From UBA5066 sp046331465 (GTDB lineage Bacteria; Acidobacteriota; Thermoanaerobaculia; UBA5066), in NCBI GenBank assembly GCA_046331465.1, contig JAXLQV010000003.1:1-64000 (forward strand): a DNA stretch of 64,000 nt, in the 5' to 3' direction. Below, one piece after another: positions 17,935-26,419 of the stretch. The notes beneath the pieces are model-generated. The model saw only the letters and a list, made by a program, of their open reading frames with translations. It made no database searches and was not told where the DNA came from. Each line of letters begins with the position of its first letter. Position 1 is the first letter of the stretch. A program made the translations under genes and the position numbers.

Positions 17935-19014
17935 ATGAAGCAGCTCCTCCGGCCCGGGGCGATCGCCGCGCTGGCGCTCGCGCTCCTCCTCCCTGCGGGG
18001 CTCGCGCCCGCGCAGGCGGTGATCAAGGTGAACGACGACGTCAACTTCAAGTTCGGGTTCCTCCTCCAGGGCCAGGCGGACTGGCTGGAGAACCCGGCGA
18101 CCGACAACACCGCGCAGAACCTCTACCTGCGCCGGGTCCGCCTCCTCGTCGGCGGCAACCTCGCGAAGAACGTCAGCTTCTTCTTCGAGACGGACAACCC
18201 GAACCTCGGCAAGGTCAACGCCGGCGCGAAGACGATCTCGAGCGGCCTGACCGTCCAGGACGCGTTCATCTCCTGGAAGCTCGACGACGCCTTCACCCTC
18301 GACGCCGGCCTCATCCTGACCGGCATCGCGCACAACTCGCTCCAGAGCGCGGCGAGCCTCGTGCCTATCGACTACGGCCCGCACTCGTTCCTCTACTCGG
18401 CGCCGGAGCAGAACGTCGTCGGCCGCGACACGGGCTTCCAGGCCCGCGGCTACCTGGCCGAGAAGAAGCTCGAGTACCGCGTCGGCGCCTGGCAGGGGAA
18501 CCGCGATGCCCAGAGCCAGAACGCCTTCCGGGGCACCGCGCGCGTCCAGTACAACTTCCTCGACGCGGACACCGGCTTCTTCTACACGGGCACGAGCCTC
18601 GGGAAGAAGAAGATCTTCGCGATCGGCGGCGGCTACGACTTCCAGAAGGACTACAAGTCCTACGCGGCCGACGCCTACTACGACCATCCGCTCGGGCCCG
18701 GCGCGCTCAGCGCCCAGCTCGACTACATCCACTACGACGGCGGCACGTTCGTGAAGACCCTCCCGAAGCAGGACGTCATCTACTTCGAGGGCGGCTACTA
18801 CATCGCCAAGGCGAAGCTGATGCCGTTCTTCACCTACTCCGACAAGAACGTCTCCGGGACCGACTCCGGCGACGAGGTCCGCTGGTCGATCGGCCTCGGC
18901 TACATGGCCATCGGGCACAACCTCAACCTGAAGGCCGCCTGGGGCGAGATCGACCCCAAGGTCGGCAAGACGGCCGACCAGTTCACGATCCAGCTCCAGG
19001 GTTTCTACTTCTGA
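17935..19014 (+). CDS. Phosphate-selective porin O/P-family outer-membrane protein
   Basis: An outer-membrane beta-barrel of 359 residues with a signal peptide of about 28 residues (MKQLLRPGAIAALALALL, then ending LAPAQA). The rest alternates short amphipathic strands, as in the OprP/OprO family: FKFGFLLQGQADWLE, LYLRRVRLLVGGNL, FFFETDNPN, and the C-terminal strand FTIQLQGFYF ending in an aromatic residue, as outer-membrane insertion requires. The family name does not prove phosphate specificity. The ATG at 17935 follows GGAGAGG; the longer upstream frame is not protein-like. A strong terminator follows the gene. Confidence 0.82.
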   Translation: MKQLLRPGAIAALALALLLPAGLAPAQAVIKVNDDVNFKFGFLLQGQADWLENPATDNTAQNLYLRRVRLLVGGNLAKNVSFFFETDNPNLGKVNAGAKTISSGLTVQDAFISWKLDDAFTLDAGLILTGIAHNSLQSAASLVPIDYGPHSFLYSAPEQNVVGRDTGFQARGYLAEKKLEYRVGAWQGNRDAQSQNAFRGTARVQYNFLDADTGFFYTGTSLGKKKIFAIGGGYDFQKDYKSYAADAYYDHPLGPGALSAQLDYIHYDGGTFVKTLPKQDVIYFEGGYYIAKAKLMPFFTYSDKNVSGTDSGDEVRWSIGLGYMAIGHNLNLKAAWGEIDPKVGKTADQFTIQLQGFYF

Positions 19015-19041
19015 CGGGCGGCGGAACGCCGCGTTCGGGAA

Positions 19042-19078
19042 GGGCCCGCCGCCTCCGGGCGGCGGGCCCTCTTGTCTT
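19042..19078 (+). terminator. Rho-independent terminator of the porin gene
   Basis: A perfect 12-bp stem (GGGCCCGCCGCC with its complement), loop TCCG, then TCTTGTCTT. It lies 27 bases after the porin stop and ends just before the metallophosphoesterase gene. Confidence 0.85.
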
Positions 19079-19081
19079 AGG

Positions 19082-19867
19082 ATGAGCACGGAGGGAACGG
19101 ACCGGATGCTCCTCGGCCTCCTCGCCGACGTCCACGCGAACCGCGAAGCCCTCGAGGCCTGCCTCGCCGACGCCCGCGCGCGGGGGGTGAGGGAGTTCCT
19201 CTTCCTCGGAGACTACGTCGGCTACGGCGCGGATCCCGAGTGGGTCGTCCGGACGGTCATGGAGCTCGTCGCCTCCGGCTCGCGCGCCCTCCTCGGGAAC
19301 CACGACGCCGCCGTCGTCGGGTCCGTGAACGGCATGCACGACGGGGCCGAGGACTCGATCGAGTACACGCGCAACGAGCTCGGGCGCGAGGAGCGGTCGT
19401 TCCTCGCCTCGCTGCCGCTGAAGATCGAGGACGACGGCCGCCTCTTCGTCCACGCCGACGCGGTCGCGCCGGCCCGCTGGACCTACGTGAGGGAGGCCTC
19501 CGACGCCGTCCGGAGCATGCGCGCGACGGACTGCCGCGCCACGTTCTGCGGGCACGTCCACCGCCCCGCGCTCTACAGCATGTCCGAGATGTGGAACAGC
19601 GTCTCCGAGATGTGGAAGGCGACCCCGTTCCGGCCGGCGACGGCGGTCGGCATCCCCCTCGTGCGGCAGAGGCGCTGGCTCGCCGCGCTCGGCTCCGTCG
19701 GCCAGCCGCGCGACGGGAACCCGGCCGCCGCCTGGGCCGTGCTCGACACCGGACGGAACGAGGTCACCTTCCTGCGGACCCCCTACGACGTCGAGAAGGC
19801 CGCGGCGAAGATCCGGGAGGCGGGGCTCCCGGAGGTCTTCGCGGAGCGGCTCTTCGTGGGGAGGTGA
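19082..19867 (+). CDS. Calcineurin-like metallophosphoesterase
   Basis: A cytoplasmic phosphoesterase of 261 residues, or 253 from the internal ATG (MLLGLLADVH). Two-metal site motifs appear in order: LADVHANREAL, GDYVGYGADP, GNHDAAV, VHAD and GHVH. This pattern fits the YfcE/MPP subgroup, whose substrates are often phosphodiesters or phosphoproteins; none can be assigned here. The gene ends 3 bases before the kinase-Usp gene, so a shared transcript is likely and it might act on the same signalling pathway (inference). A 14-bp sequence repeated 21 bases apart (19583, 19604) duplicates SEMW within a loop after GHVH. Confidence 0.88.
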   Translation: MSTEGTDRMLLGLLADVHANREALEACLADARARGVREFLFLGDYVGYGADPEWVVRTVMELVASGSRALLGNHDAAVVGSVNGMHDGAEDSIEYTRNELGREERSFLASLPLKIEDDGRLFVHADAVAPARWTYVREASDAVRSMRATDCRATFCGHVHRPALYSMSEMWNSVSEMWKATPFRPATAVGIPLVRQRRWLAALGSVGQPRDGNPAAAWAVLDTGRNEVTFLRTPYDVEKAAAKIREAGLPEVFAERLFVGR

Positions 19868-19870
19868 CGC

Positions 19871-21349
19871 GTGGTCGTCACGAGCCTGACGCGCGGGATG
19901 GTCCTCGACGGGTTCGTCGTCGGGGAGCTGATCCACGAGGGGGGGATGTCGACGCTCCGGACCGTCACGCGCGCCGACGTCGACTTCCCCGTCCTCATGA
20001 AGGTGCCGAAGCTCCTCGAGGGGATGGACCCCGCTGCCATCGTCAGCTTCGAGATGGAGCAGATGATCCTCCCGCGCCTCACCGGGCCGCACGTCCCCCG
20101 ATTCGTTGCGAACGGCGACTTCACGAAGCAGCCGTACGTCGTCATGGAGCGGATCCCGGGCAAGTCGCTCCTCTTCTGCCTCGAACGGCTCCCGCTCCCG
20201 TACGACGAGGTCGCCGCGATCGGGGCGAAGGTCGCGAACGCCCTCCACGACCTGCACGGCCAGCACCTCGTCCACCTCGACGTGAAGCCCTCGAACATCC
20301 TCTTCCGCCCGACCGGGGAGGCGGTCCTCGTCGACTACGGCCTCTCCCACCACACCCAGCTCCCCGACCTGATGCAGGAGCAGTTCCGGCTGCCGTACGG
20401 CACGGGCCCGTACATGTCGCCCGAGCAGATCGTCGGGAACCGGCGCGACCCGCGGAGCGACTTCTTCTCCCTCGGCGTCCTCCTCTACTTCTTCTCCACC
20501 GGCGTCCGCCCCTTCGCCGACCCGAAGAGCCGGCGGGGGCTCCAGCGCCGTCTCTGGCGCGACCCCGTTCCGCCGCGCCGCCTCCGCCCCGACTACCCGC
20601 CGTGGCTCCAGGAGATCGTCCTGCGCTGCCTCGAGGTCGACGCCGGGCGCCGCCCGCCCACCGGCGCGCAGCTCGCGTTCGACCTGACGCACACCGCCGA
20701 GCTCAAGCTCACGGGGCGCTCGGAGAAGCTCCGGCGCGACCCGTGGCGGATCGCGCTCCGGCGCCGCTTCAAGGAGCGTCCGACGGCGCCCGCGCGGCGC
20801 GCCGACGTCGCCACCCAGATCTCGACCGCGCCGATGGTCGCCGTGGCCGTCGACCTCGCCGAGAGCTCCGAGCCGCTCTTCGAGGCGATCCGGACGACGC
20901 TCCGCCGCGTCCTCGAGACGGTCCCCGACGCGCGCGTCGCCTGCCTCAACGTCCTCCGGCACCACCGCATCGCGCTCGACCAGACGCTCGACGAGGAGGG
21001 GCGGAACAAGCACCTGCACCGCCTCGTCCAGCTCCGCCACTGGGCGCAGCCCCTCGGGCTCGACGACGACCGGATCACGTTCCAGGTCCTCGAGGCGACC
21101 GACGTCGCCGGGGCCCTCCTCGAGTACGCCCGGACGAACCACGTCGACCACGTCGTCCTCGGGGCGCGCACGAACTCCCTCAAACGCGACCTCCTCGGGA
21201 GCGTCTCGGGCGAGGTCGCCGCGCAGGCGCCGTGCACCGTCACCGTCGTCCGCCCGCCGCGCGGGCCCCGCGCGTCCGCGGCCGCGGACGCCGAGGCCGC
21301 GCCGGGCGGGGCGAGCCCGCGCGACGACGACGGCGCAATCTCGCGATAA
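19871..21349 (+). CDS. Ser/Thr protein kinase fused to a universal stress (UspA) domain
   Basis: Soluble 492-residue fusion. The kinase domain covers about 12-270. The glycine loop is weak (GELIHEGGMS), the ATP lysine is K44 in VLMKVP, the catalytic loop is HLDVKPSN (135-142, HLD in place of HRD), the metal motif is DYG (155-157) in place of DFG, and the activation segment ends in MSPEQ. The C-terminal ~150 residues form a UspA domain ending GSVSGEVAAQAPCTVTVVR, which keeps the GS of the ATP-binding loop but not the full G-2x-G pattern. No membrane helix is seen. The GTG start is taken at 19871. It probably couples phosphorylation to a nucleotide or stress signal; targets are unknown. Confidence 0.87.
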   Translation: MVVTSLTRGMVLDGFVVGELIHEGGMSTLRTVTRADVDFPVLMKVPKLLEGMDPAAIVSFEMEQMILPRLTGPHVPRFVANGDFTKQPYVVMERIPGKSLLFCLERLPLPYDEVAAIGAKVANALHDLHGQHLVHLDVKPSNILFRPTGEAVLVDYGLSHHTQLPDLMQEQFRLPYGTGPYMSPEQIVGNRRDPRSDFFSLGVLLYFFSTGVRPFADPKSRRGLQRRLWRDPVPPRRLRPDYPPWLQEIVLRCLEVDAGRRPPTGAQLAFDLTHTAELKLTGRSEKLRRDPWRIALRRRFKERPTAPARRADVATQISTAPMVAVAVDLAESSEPLFEAIRTTLRRVLETVPDARVACLNVLRHHRIALDQTLDEEGRNKHLHRLVQLRHWAQPLGLDDDRITFQVLEATDVAGALLEYARTNHVDHVVLGARTNSLKRDLLGSVSGEVAAQAPCTVTVVRPPRGPRASAAADAEAAPGGASPRDDDGAISR

Positions 21350-21758
21350 CGCACTCTCCCCGAACAGGTCCGTTGCGTAAACGCGACGGCCCCGAAATCA
21401 CATCTGCCGCTTGACTTCGGGGTCCCCGTCAGGAATCCTTCGCGCCCAGTAGAAAAGTTGAGCCTCGCGCGTCGGACACGTCGTCCGAGGAGGTGAGCGG
21501 ACATGGAGTCGAGTCGGGGTCGTTCCGACGTTCCGCAACAGGCCGCATGGTGGCCCGGCTGCGGTGCGTCCGCCCCCCGTCCCGTCCGCTCCCGAACGCG
21601 CCCCGGCGCCGGCCCGGCTGCCGCCCGACCAGACGACCACGGCGAGGCGTCCGCCCCCTGACCGGGGGGCGGCGCGGCACGACGAGAAGGAGGAGGAGCA
21701 CCGTGAGTGAACTGAATCGGGTTGCCCCGGGGATGCAAAGGACCAGGAGGAGGAGCGC
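21350..21758 (+). promoter_or_regulatory. Long leader region of the MHS transporter gene
   Basis: About 400 bases without a secure gene. It holds a small hairpin TCGGAC/GTCCGA (21472-21488) directly followed by a strong GGAGGTGA ribosome-binding sequence, several purine-rich AGGAGG stretches, and short open frames. It presumably carries the promoter and translational control of the transporter gene. No clear -35/-10 pair was recognised. Confidence 0.4.
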
Positions 21759-21762
21759 ATGA
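21703..21762 (+). CDS. Possible 19-codon leader peptide before the MHS transporter
   Basis: A GTG-initiated frame MSELNRVAPGMQRTRRRSA sits behind AGGAGGAGCACC, a very good ribosome-binding sequence. Its TGA stop overlaps the ATG of the transporter as ATGA. That arrangement suggests translational coupling. The peptide is too short to compare with a family, and it could be chance in a purine-rich leader. Confidence 0.35.
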   Translation: MSELNRVAPGMQRTRRRSA

Positions 21763-23390
21763 CACAGATCTCCGCAGCGGCGTCGGACGGCCACCCCCCG
21801 ATCTCGGCGGCCGCCGAGCGCCGCGTCATCATCGCGTCGTCGGTCGGCACCGTCTTCGAGTGGTACGACTTCTACCTCTACGCGACGCTCGCGCCGTTCT
21901 TCGCGGCCCTGTTCTTCCCGAAGGGGAACGACACGGCCGCCCTCCTCTCGGCGTTCGCGACGTACGCCGCCGGCTTCCTCGTCCGGCCGTTCGGCGCGGT
22001 CTTCTTCGGGCGCATCGGCGACCTCGTCGGGCGCAAGTACACGTTCCTCGTCACGATCCTCGTCATGGGCTCGGCCACGGCCGCGGTCGGCATCCTGCCG
22101 ACCTACGAGAGGATCGGCATGGCGGCGCCGATCCTCCTCGTGACGCTCCGCTGCCTGCAGGGCCTCGCGCTCGGCGGCGAGTACGGCGGCGCGGCGACCT
22201 ACGTCGCCGAGCACGCCCCGGACGGGAAGCGCGGCTACTCCACCAGCTGGATCCAGACGACCGCGACCGTCGGCTTCTTCCTCGCGCTCCTCGTCATCGG
22301 CGGCTGCCGGGCGACGATGGCGCCGGACTACTTCAAGACCGTCGGCTGGCGGATCCCCTTCCTCATCTCGCTGATCCTCCTCGGCATCTCGGTCTACATC
22401 CGGCTGAAGCTCGAGGAGTCCCCCGTCTTCCTCCGCATGAAGCGGAAGGGGAAGGCCTCCCTGTCGCCCATCATCGACAGCTTCCTGAAGTACCCGAACA
22501 ACAAGTACGTCGCGCTCGCGCTCTTCGGCGCGACCGCGGGCCAGGGCGTCGTCTGGTACACGGGGCAGTTCTGGGCGCTCTTCTTCCTGACGATCACGCT
22601 CAAGGTCGACTACCTGACGGCCTACACGCTGATCGCCGCGTCGCTCGTCCTCGGCACGCCGTTCTTCGTCGTGTTCGGGGCCCTCTCGGACAAGATCGGC
22701 CGCCGGAACATCATCCTGCTCGGCTGCCTCATCGGCGCCCTGACCTACTTCCCGCTCTTCAAGGGGCTGACCCAGTACGTGAACCCGCCGCTCGCCGCCT
22801 ACCAGAAGGCGACGACGATCTCGGTCGCGGCCACGGACTGCAGCTTCCACGTCTTCGTCACGCCGGGGACGAAGTTCACGCCGTGCGACAAGGCGAAGGA
22901 CTTCCTGACGAAGAACGGCCTCTCGTTCGAGTCGGTCCCGGCGGAGGGCGGCACCGACGTCGTCACCCACATCAAGACGGCGACCGCCGAGAAGACGCTG
23001 ACGGGCTTCGACGAGAAGGCCTACAAGGAGGCGCTCAAGGAGACCGGCTACCCGGACAAGTTCGACAAGTCCCAGCTCAACTGGTTCATGGCGATCCTCA
23101 TCCTCTTCATCATGATCATCTACGTGACCATGGTGTACGGCCCGATCGCCGCGTACCTCGTCGAGCTCTTCCCGACGAGCATCCGCTACACCTCGATGTC
23201 GCTTCCCTACCACATCGGCAACGGGTGGTTCGGGGGCATGCTCCCGCTCTTCGCGACGGCGATGGCCGCCGGGGCCGGGAACATCTACTACGGCCTCTGG
23301 TACCCCGTGATCGTCTCGCTCATGACCGTCGTCGTCGGCTTCCTCTTCCTGCACGACACGAAGGGCGTGAAGTTCCACGAGGACGAGTAG
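21759..23390 (+). CDS. MFS transporter, metabolite:H+ symporter (MHS) family
   Basis: An inner-membrane proton symporter of 543 residues. Typical MHS features are FEWYDFYLYATLAPFFAALFF in the first helix, FLVRPFGAVFFGRIGDLVGRK in the loop between helices 2 and 3, and LGGEYGGAATYVAEHAP in helix 4. Twelve helices are expected. Residues of about 340-445 form a long soluble insertion with two cysteines (DCSFHVF and FTPCDKAK) before the last helices; related transporters carry a similar insert. Substrates in the family include dicarboxylates, shikimate and betaine; none can be chosen here. AGGAGGAGG precedes the ATG, which overlaps a possible leader-peptide stop. A strong terminator follows. Confidence 0.9.
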   Translation: MTQISAAASDGHPPISAAAERRVIIASSVGTVFEWYDFYLYATLAPFFAALFFPKGNDTAALLSAFATYAAGFLVRPFGAVFFGRIGDLVGRKYTFLVTILVMGSATAAVGILPTYERIGMAAPILLVTLRCLQGLALGGEYGGAATYVAEHAPDGKRGYSTSWIQTTATVGFFLALLVIGGCRATMAPDYFKTVGWRIPFLISLILLGISVYIRLKLEESPVFLRMKRKGKASLSPIIDSFLKYPNNKYVALALFGATAGQGVVWYTGQFWALFFLTITLKVDYLTAYTLIAASLVLGTPFFVVFGALSDKIGRRNIILLGCLIGALTYFPLFKGLTQYVNPPLAAYQKATTISVAATDCSFHVFVTPGTKFTPCDKAKDFLTKNGLSFESVPAEGGTDVVTHIKTATAEKTLTGFDEKAYKEALKETGYPDKFDKSQLNWFMAILILFIMIIYVTMVYGPIAAYLVELFPTSIRYTSMSLPYHIGNGWFGGMLPLFATAMAAGAGNIYYGLWYPVIVSLMTVVVGFLFLHDTKGVKFHEDE

Positions 23391-23417
23391 CCCCCGCGAG
23401 ACCGCAACGTTCCGGGA

Positions 23418-23450
23418 GGGGAGCCGCCGCCGGCGGCTCCCCTTTCCTTT
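23418..23450 (+). terminator. Rho-independent terminator after the MHS transporter
   Basis: An 11-bp perfect stem (GGGGAGCCGCC at 23418-23428 with 23432-23442), a 3-base loop, then TTTCCTTTT. It lies 27 bases after the stop codon. Confidence 0.85.
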
Positions 23451-23502
23451 TCCGCCGTGCCTCGGGCGTACGATCCCCCCGGGGCCGCGCGCCCCGCCGA
23501 AG

Positions 23503-24969
23503 ATGCCGAACCGCCTCCTCCACGGACTCGGGCTCTCCACCCGCCTCGGCGTCGCGTTCACCGCGATCCTCGTGTCGGCCGCCGTCGCGCAGACCGTCAT
23601 CTACCGGCGCTCGCAGGACCAGATGCTCACGGAGGCCGCCGCCTCCTACCAGTCGCTCGCCGACGCGATCCAGGTCGCCGCGACGCGCATGGGCCCCGGC
23701 GGGTCGAAGGACCCCCAGGCGATCGAGGAGTTCCGCGAGCGGCTGAAGCAGAAGGGGCTTCGCGAGATCCGGATCATCCAGGGGGGCGAGCTCGTCCCCG
23801 AGGAGACCGCCACCGGGAGCGCGGCACCCCGCGTCCGGAAGGTCCCGAGCGCGAAGAAGCCCGGAGGGCTCGAGATCGAGGGGGTCGTCGGGAGCGGCGA
23901 GACGCGGCAGACGCTCGAGGTCCCGCTCGTCATCGAGGGACGCCTTCTCGGGTACATCCGGATCAAGTACTCGCTCGAGAACATCCGGGCCGAGCTCGAG
24001 GACAACTTCCGCGGCGGGCTCTACTCGCTCCTCTGGGTCTTCGCCGTCGGCCTCGTCGTCATCCTCGTCGTCACCCGGAACGCGACGCGGCCCGTCGAGA
24101 CGGTCGCCGAGGCCGTCCGGCAGGTCGCCGCCGGGCGCCTCGACGTCGTCGTCCCCGTCGACCGCGCCGACGAGGTCGGGCAGCTCGCCGTCGCCTTCAA
24201 CCGGATGACGTCCGCGCTCCGCGAGCGGCAGGAGCTCCTCGCGCGCCTCTCGGCCGCCGAGAAGAGGGCCGAGATCGCGCACCTCGCCGCGGGCCTCGCC
24301 CACGAGATCAAGAACCCGCTGAACGCCCTCTCCCTCGGGCTGGACGTCCTCAAGCGCCGCCACCGCCCCTCCGAGGAGGCCGCCGCGAGCGACCAGGCCG
24401 GCCGGATCGAGGCGCTGCGGGGAGAGATCAACCGCCTCGCGGCCCTCATCAACAGCTTCCTCGCCTACGGCCGGCCCCTCGCGCTGACGATCGCGCAGGT
24501 CGACGTCGTCACGCTCGTCCGCGAGACGCTCGCCGAGCTCTCCGAGACGGCCGAGCGGGTCCGCGTGACGATCGTCTCCGACCTCCCGGCCGACCTGCCG
24601 CGCGTCCCGGCCGACGGCTCGCTCCTGAAGTCGAGCGTCTGGAACCTCGCCCAGAACGCGATCCAGGTCATGGAGCGCGAGGGCGGGACGCTCTCCGTCT
24701 CGGCGCGCCTCTCGCCCGCGACGCCCGACGAGGGTCCGCGCCTCGTCCTGACGTTCGAGGACGAGGGCCCCGGCATCGACCCGTCGCACCTCCCCCGGCT
24801 CTTCGAGCCCTGGTTCTCCGCGAAGGAGGGAGGCGTCGGCCTCGGCCTCGCGATGGTGAAGCGGATCGTCGAGGAGCACGGGGGGCGCGTGGAGGCGGCG
24901 AACCGCGACGGGGCGCGGGGCGCGGTCTTCCACGTCCGGCTCCCCCTCGTCTCCTCGCCTTCGGAGTAA
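23503..24969 (+). CDS. Sensor histidine kinase (NtrB-like)
   Basis: A membrane sensor of 488 residues. The first helix (about 12-30) is followed by a periplasmic domain of about 145 residues without a recognised fold. The second helix (about 172-190, YSLLWVFAVGLVVILVV) leads to a HAMP domain (RPVETVAEAVRQVAAGRL), then a HisKA domain with phospho-acceptor His267 in AHEIKNPLN. The ATPase domain has NLAQNAIQVM (N box), EDEGPGID (G1) and GVGLGLAMVKRIVEEHGG (G2). It lies 9 bases upstream of an NtrC-type regulator, its evident partner. The input signal is unknown. Confidence 0.94.
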   Translation: MPNRLLHGLGLSTRLGVAFTAILVSAAVAQTVIYRRSQDQMLTEAAASYQSLADAIQVAATRMGPGGSKDPQAIEEFRERLKQKGLREIRIIQGGELVPEETATGSAAPRVRKVPSAKKPGGLEIEGVVGSGETRQTLEVPLVIEGRLLGYIRIKYSLENIRAELEDNFRGGLYSLLWVFAVGLVVILVVTRNATRPVETVAEAVRQVAAGRLDVVVPVDRADEVGQLAVAFNRMTSALRERQELLARLSAAEKRAEIAHLAAGLAHEIKNPLNALSLGLDVLKRRHRPSEEAAASDQAGRIEALRGEINRLAALINSFLAYGRPLALTIAQVDVVTLVRETLAELSETAERVRVTIVSDLPADLPRVPADGSLLKSSVWNLAQNAIQVMEREGGTLSVSARLSPATPDEGPRLVLTFEDEGPGIDPSHLPRLFEPWFSAKEGGVGLGLAMVKRIVEEHGGRVEAANRDGARGAVFHVRLPLVSSPSE

Positions 24970-24978
24970 CCTCGCGGA

Positions 24979-26358
24979 ATGAGCGACCGAGCGCCCCGCG
25001 CGACCCTCCTCGTCGTCGACGACGAGAAGCACCAGCGCGAGTCCCTCCAGATGATCCTCGAGGACGAGGGGTACCGCGTGACGGCCGCGGCCGACGGCCG
25101 CCAGGCCCTCGCCCTCGCCGGGGAGACGCACCCCGAGGTCGTCCTGACCGACCTGAAGATGCCGGGCCTCTCCGGCATGGACCTCGTCCGCGCCCTCGCG
25201 GAAGGGCCCCTCCCCCCGCGCGTCATCCTGATCACCGCCCACGGCTCGGTCGAGCGGGCCCGCGAGGCGCACCGCCTCGGCGCGTTCGACTACATGAGCA
25301 AGCCCGTCGTCGCCGACGAGCTCCTCTTCCGCGTCGAGCGGGCCGTCGAGAGCCACCGCCTGAACGAGCGGGCCCTCCGCCTCGAGCGGCGCCTGAAGGG
25401 GGACGGGCTCGAGGCGATGGTCGGCGAGAGCGCCGCGATGCGGGAGGTCTTCCGGCTCGTCGAGAAGATCGCCCCGACGCAGTCGACCGTCCTCGTGAGG
25501 GGAGAGTCGGGCACCGGCAAGGAGCTCGTCGCCCGCGCGATCCACTCCCGCTCGACCCGCGCGGCCCGGCCGTTCCACGCGATCAACTGCGCAGCGATCC
25601 CCGAGAACCTCCTCGAGAGCGAGCTCTTCGGGCACGAGAAGGGGAGCTTCACGGGCGCCGACGCGCGGAAGACGGGCCTGTTCGAGGCGGCTTCCCTCTC
25701 GACCCTCTTCCTCGACGAGATCGGCGACCTCTCGCTCCCGCTCCAGGGGAAGATCCTCCGCACGCTCCAGGAGCGCGAGCTGCGGCGCGTGGGAGGCAAC
25801 GAGACGATCCCGGTCGACGTCCGCGTCGTCGCCGCCACGAACCGCGACCTCGAGGCGATGATGAAGGCCGGGCAGTTCCGGGAGGACCTCTTCTACCGGC
25901 TGAACGTGATCCCGATCGTCCTCCCGCCGCTCCGCGAGCGGTCGAGCGACATCCCGGCGCTCGTCCTCCGTTTCCTCGAGAAGGCGAACGCCACGCACGG
26001 CACGTCGGTCGCCGAGATCGACCCCGCCGCCCTCGACCTCCTCGTCCGCCACCCGTGGCCCGGGAACATCCGGCAGCTCGAGAGCGTCGTCGAGCGGGCG
26101 GTCCTCCTCTGCGAGGGGACGACCGTCAAGCCCGCCGACCTGCCGATCGAGATCCGCCTCCAGACCTCCCCCGCCGCCCGCCCCTACGGCTTCGAGATCC
26201 CCGCCGAGGGGATCGACATCGAGGACCTCGAGCGGCAGCTCATCGTCCAGGCGATGGAGCGGTCGGGATGGGTCATCGCGCGGGCCGCCCGGCTCCTCGG
26301 CCTCACCTACCGGACGCTCCAGTACCGCCTCGAGAAGTTCGGCATCCGGAAGCCCTGA
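24979..26358 (+). CDS. Sigma-54-dependent response regulator (NtrC family)
   Basis: Activates sigma-54 promoters after phosphorylation by the adjacent kinase. A receiver domain (about 7-120) has acidic residues DDE near the start, Asp58 in TDLKMPG and a conserved lysine in MSKPV. The AAA+ domain has Walker A GESGTGKE (175-182), the sigma-54 contact loop GSFTGA (222-227, Ser in place of Ala at the second position), and Walker B FLDEIGDL. The C-terminus is a Fis-type helix-turn-helix (ARAARLLGLTYRTLQYRLEKFGI). At 459 residues it is full length. Target promoters were not found in the window. Confidence 0.95.
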   Translation: MSDRAPRATLLVVDDEKHQRESLQMILEDEGYRVTAAADGRQALALAGETHPEVVLTDLKMPGLSGMDLVRALAEGPLPPRVILITAHGSVERAREAHRLGAFDYMSKPVVADELLFRVERAVESHRLNERALRLERRLKGDGLEAMVGESAAMREVFRLVEKIAPTQSTVLVRGESGTGKELVARAIHSRSTRAARPFHAINCAAIPENLLESELFGHEKGSFTGADARKTGLFEAASLSTLFLDEIGDLSLPLQGKILRTLQERELRRVGGNETIPVDVRVVAATNRDLEAMMKAGQFREDLFYRLNVIPIVLPPLRERSSDIPALVLRFLEKANATHGTSVAEIDPAALDLLVRHPWPGNIRQLESVVERAVLLCEGTTVKPADLPIEIRLQTSPAARPYGFEIPAEGIDIEDLERQLIVQAMERSGWVIARAARLLGLTYRTLQYRLEKFGIRKP

Positions 26359-26419
26359 GACGCCGGGTGGCGCCCGACGTACGATCCGGAATCCCGACCG
26401 GGCGACGGAGGCGTAGAGC

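Noticed and set aside
21503..21661. A 52-codon frame with a strong ribosome-binding site in the transporter leader
   Set aside because: The product is Pro/Ala/Arg-rich low complexity with no helix or known motif; kept only as part of the leader description.
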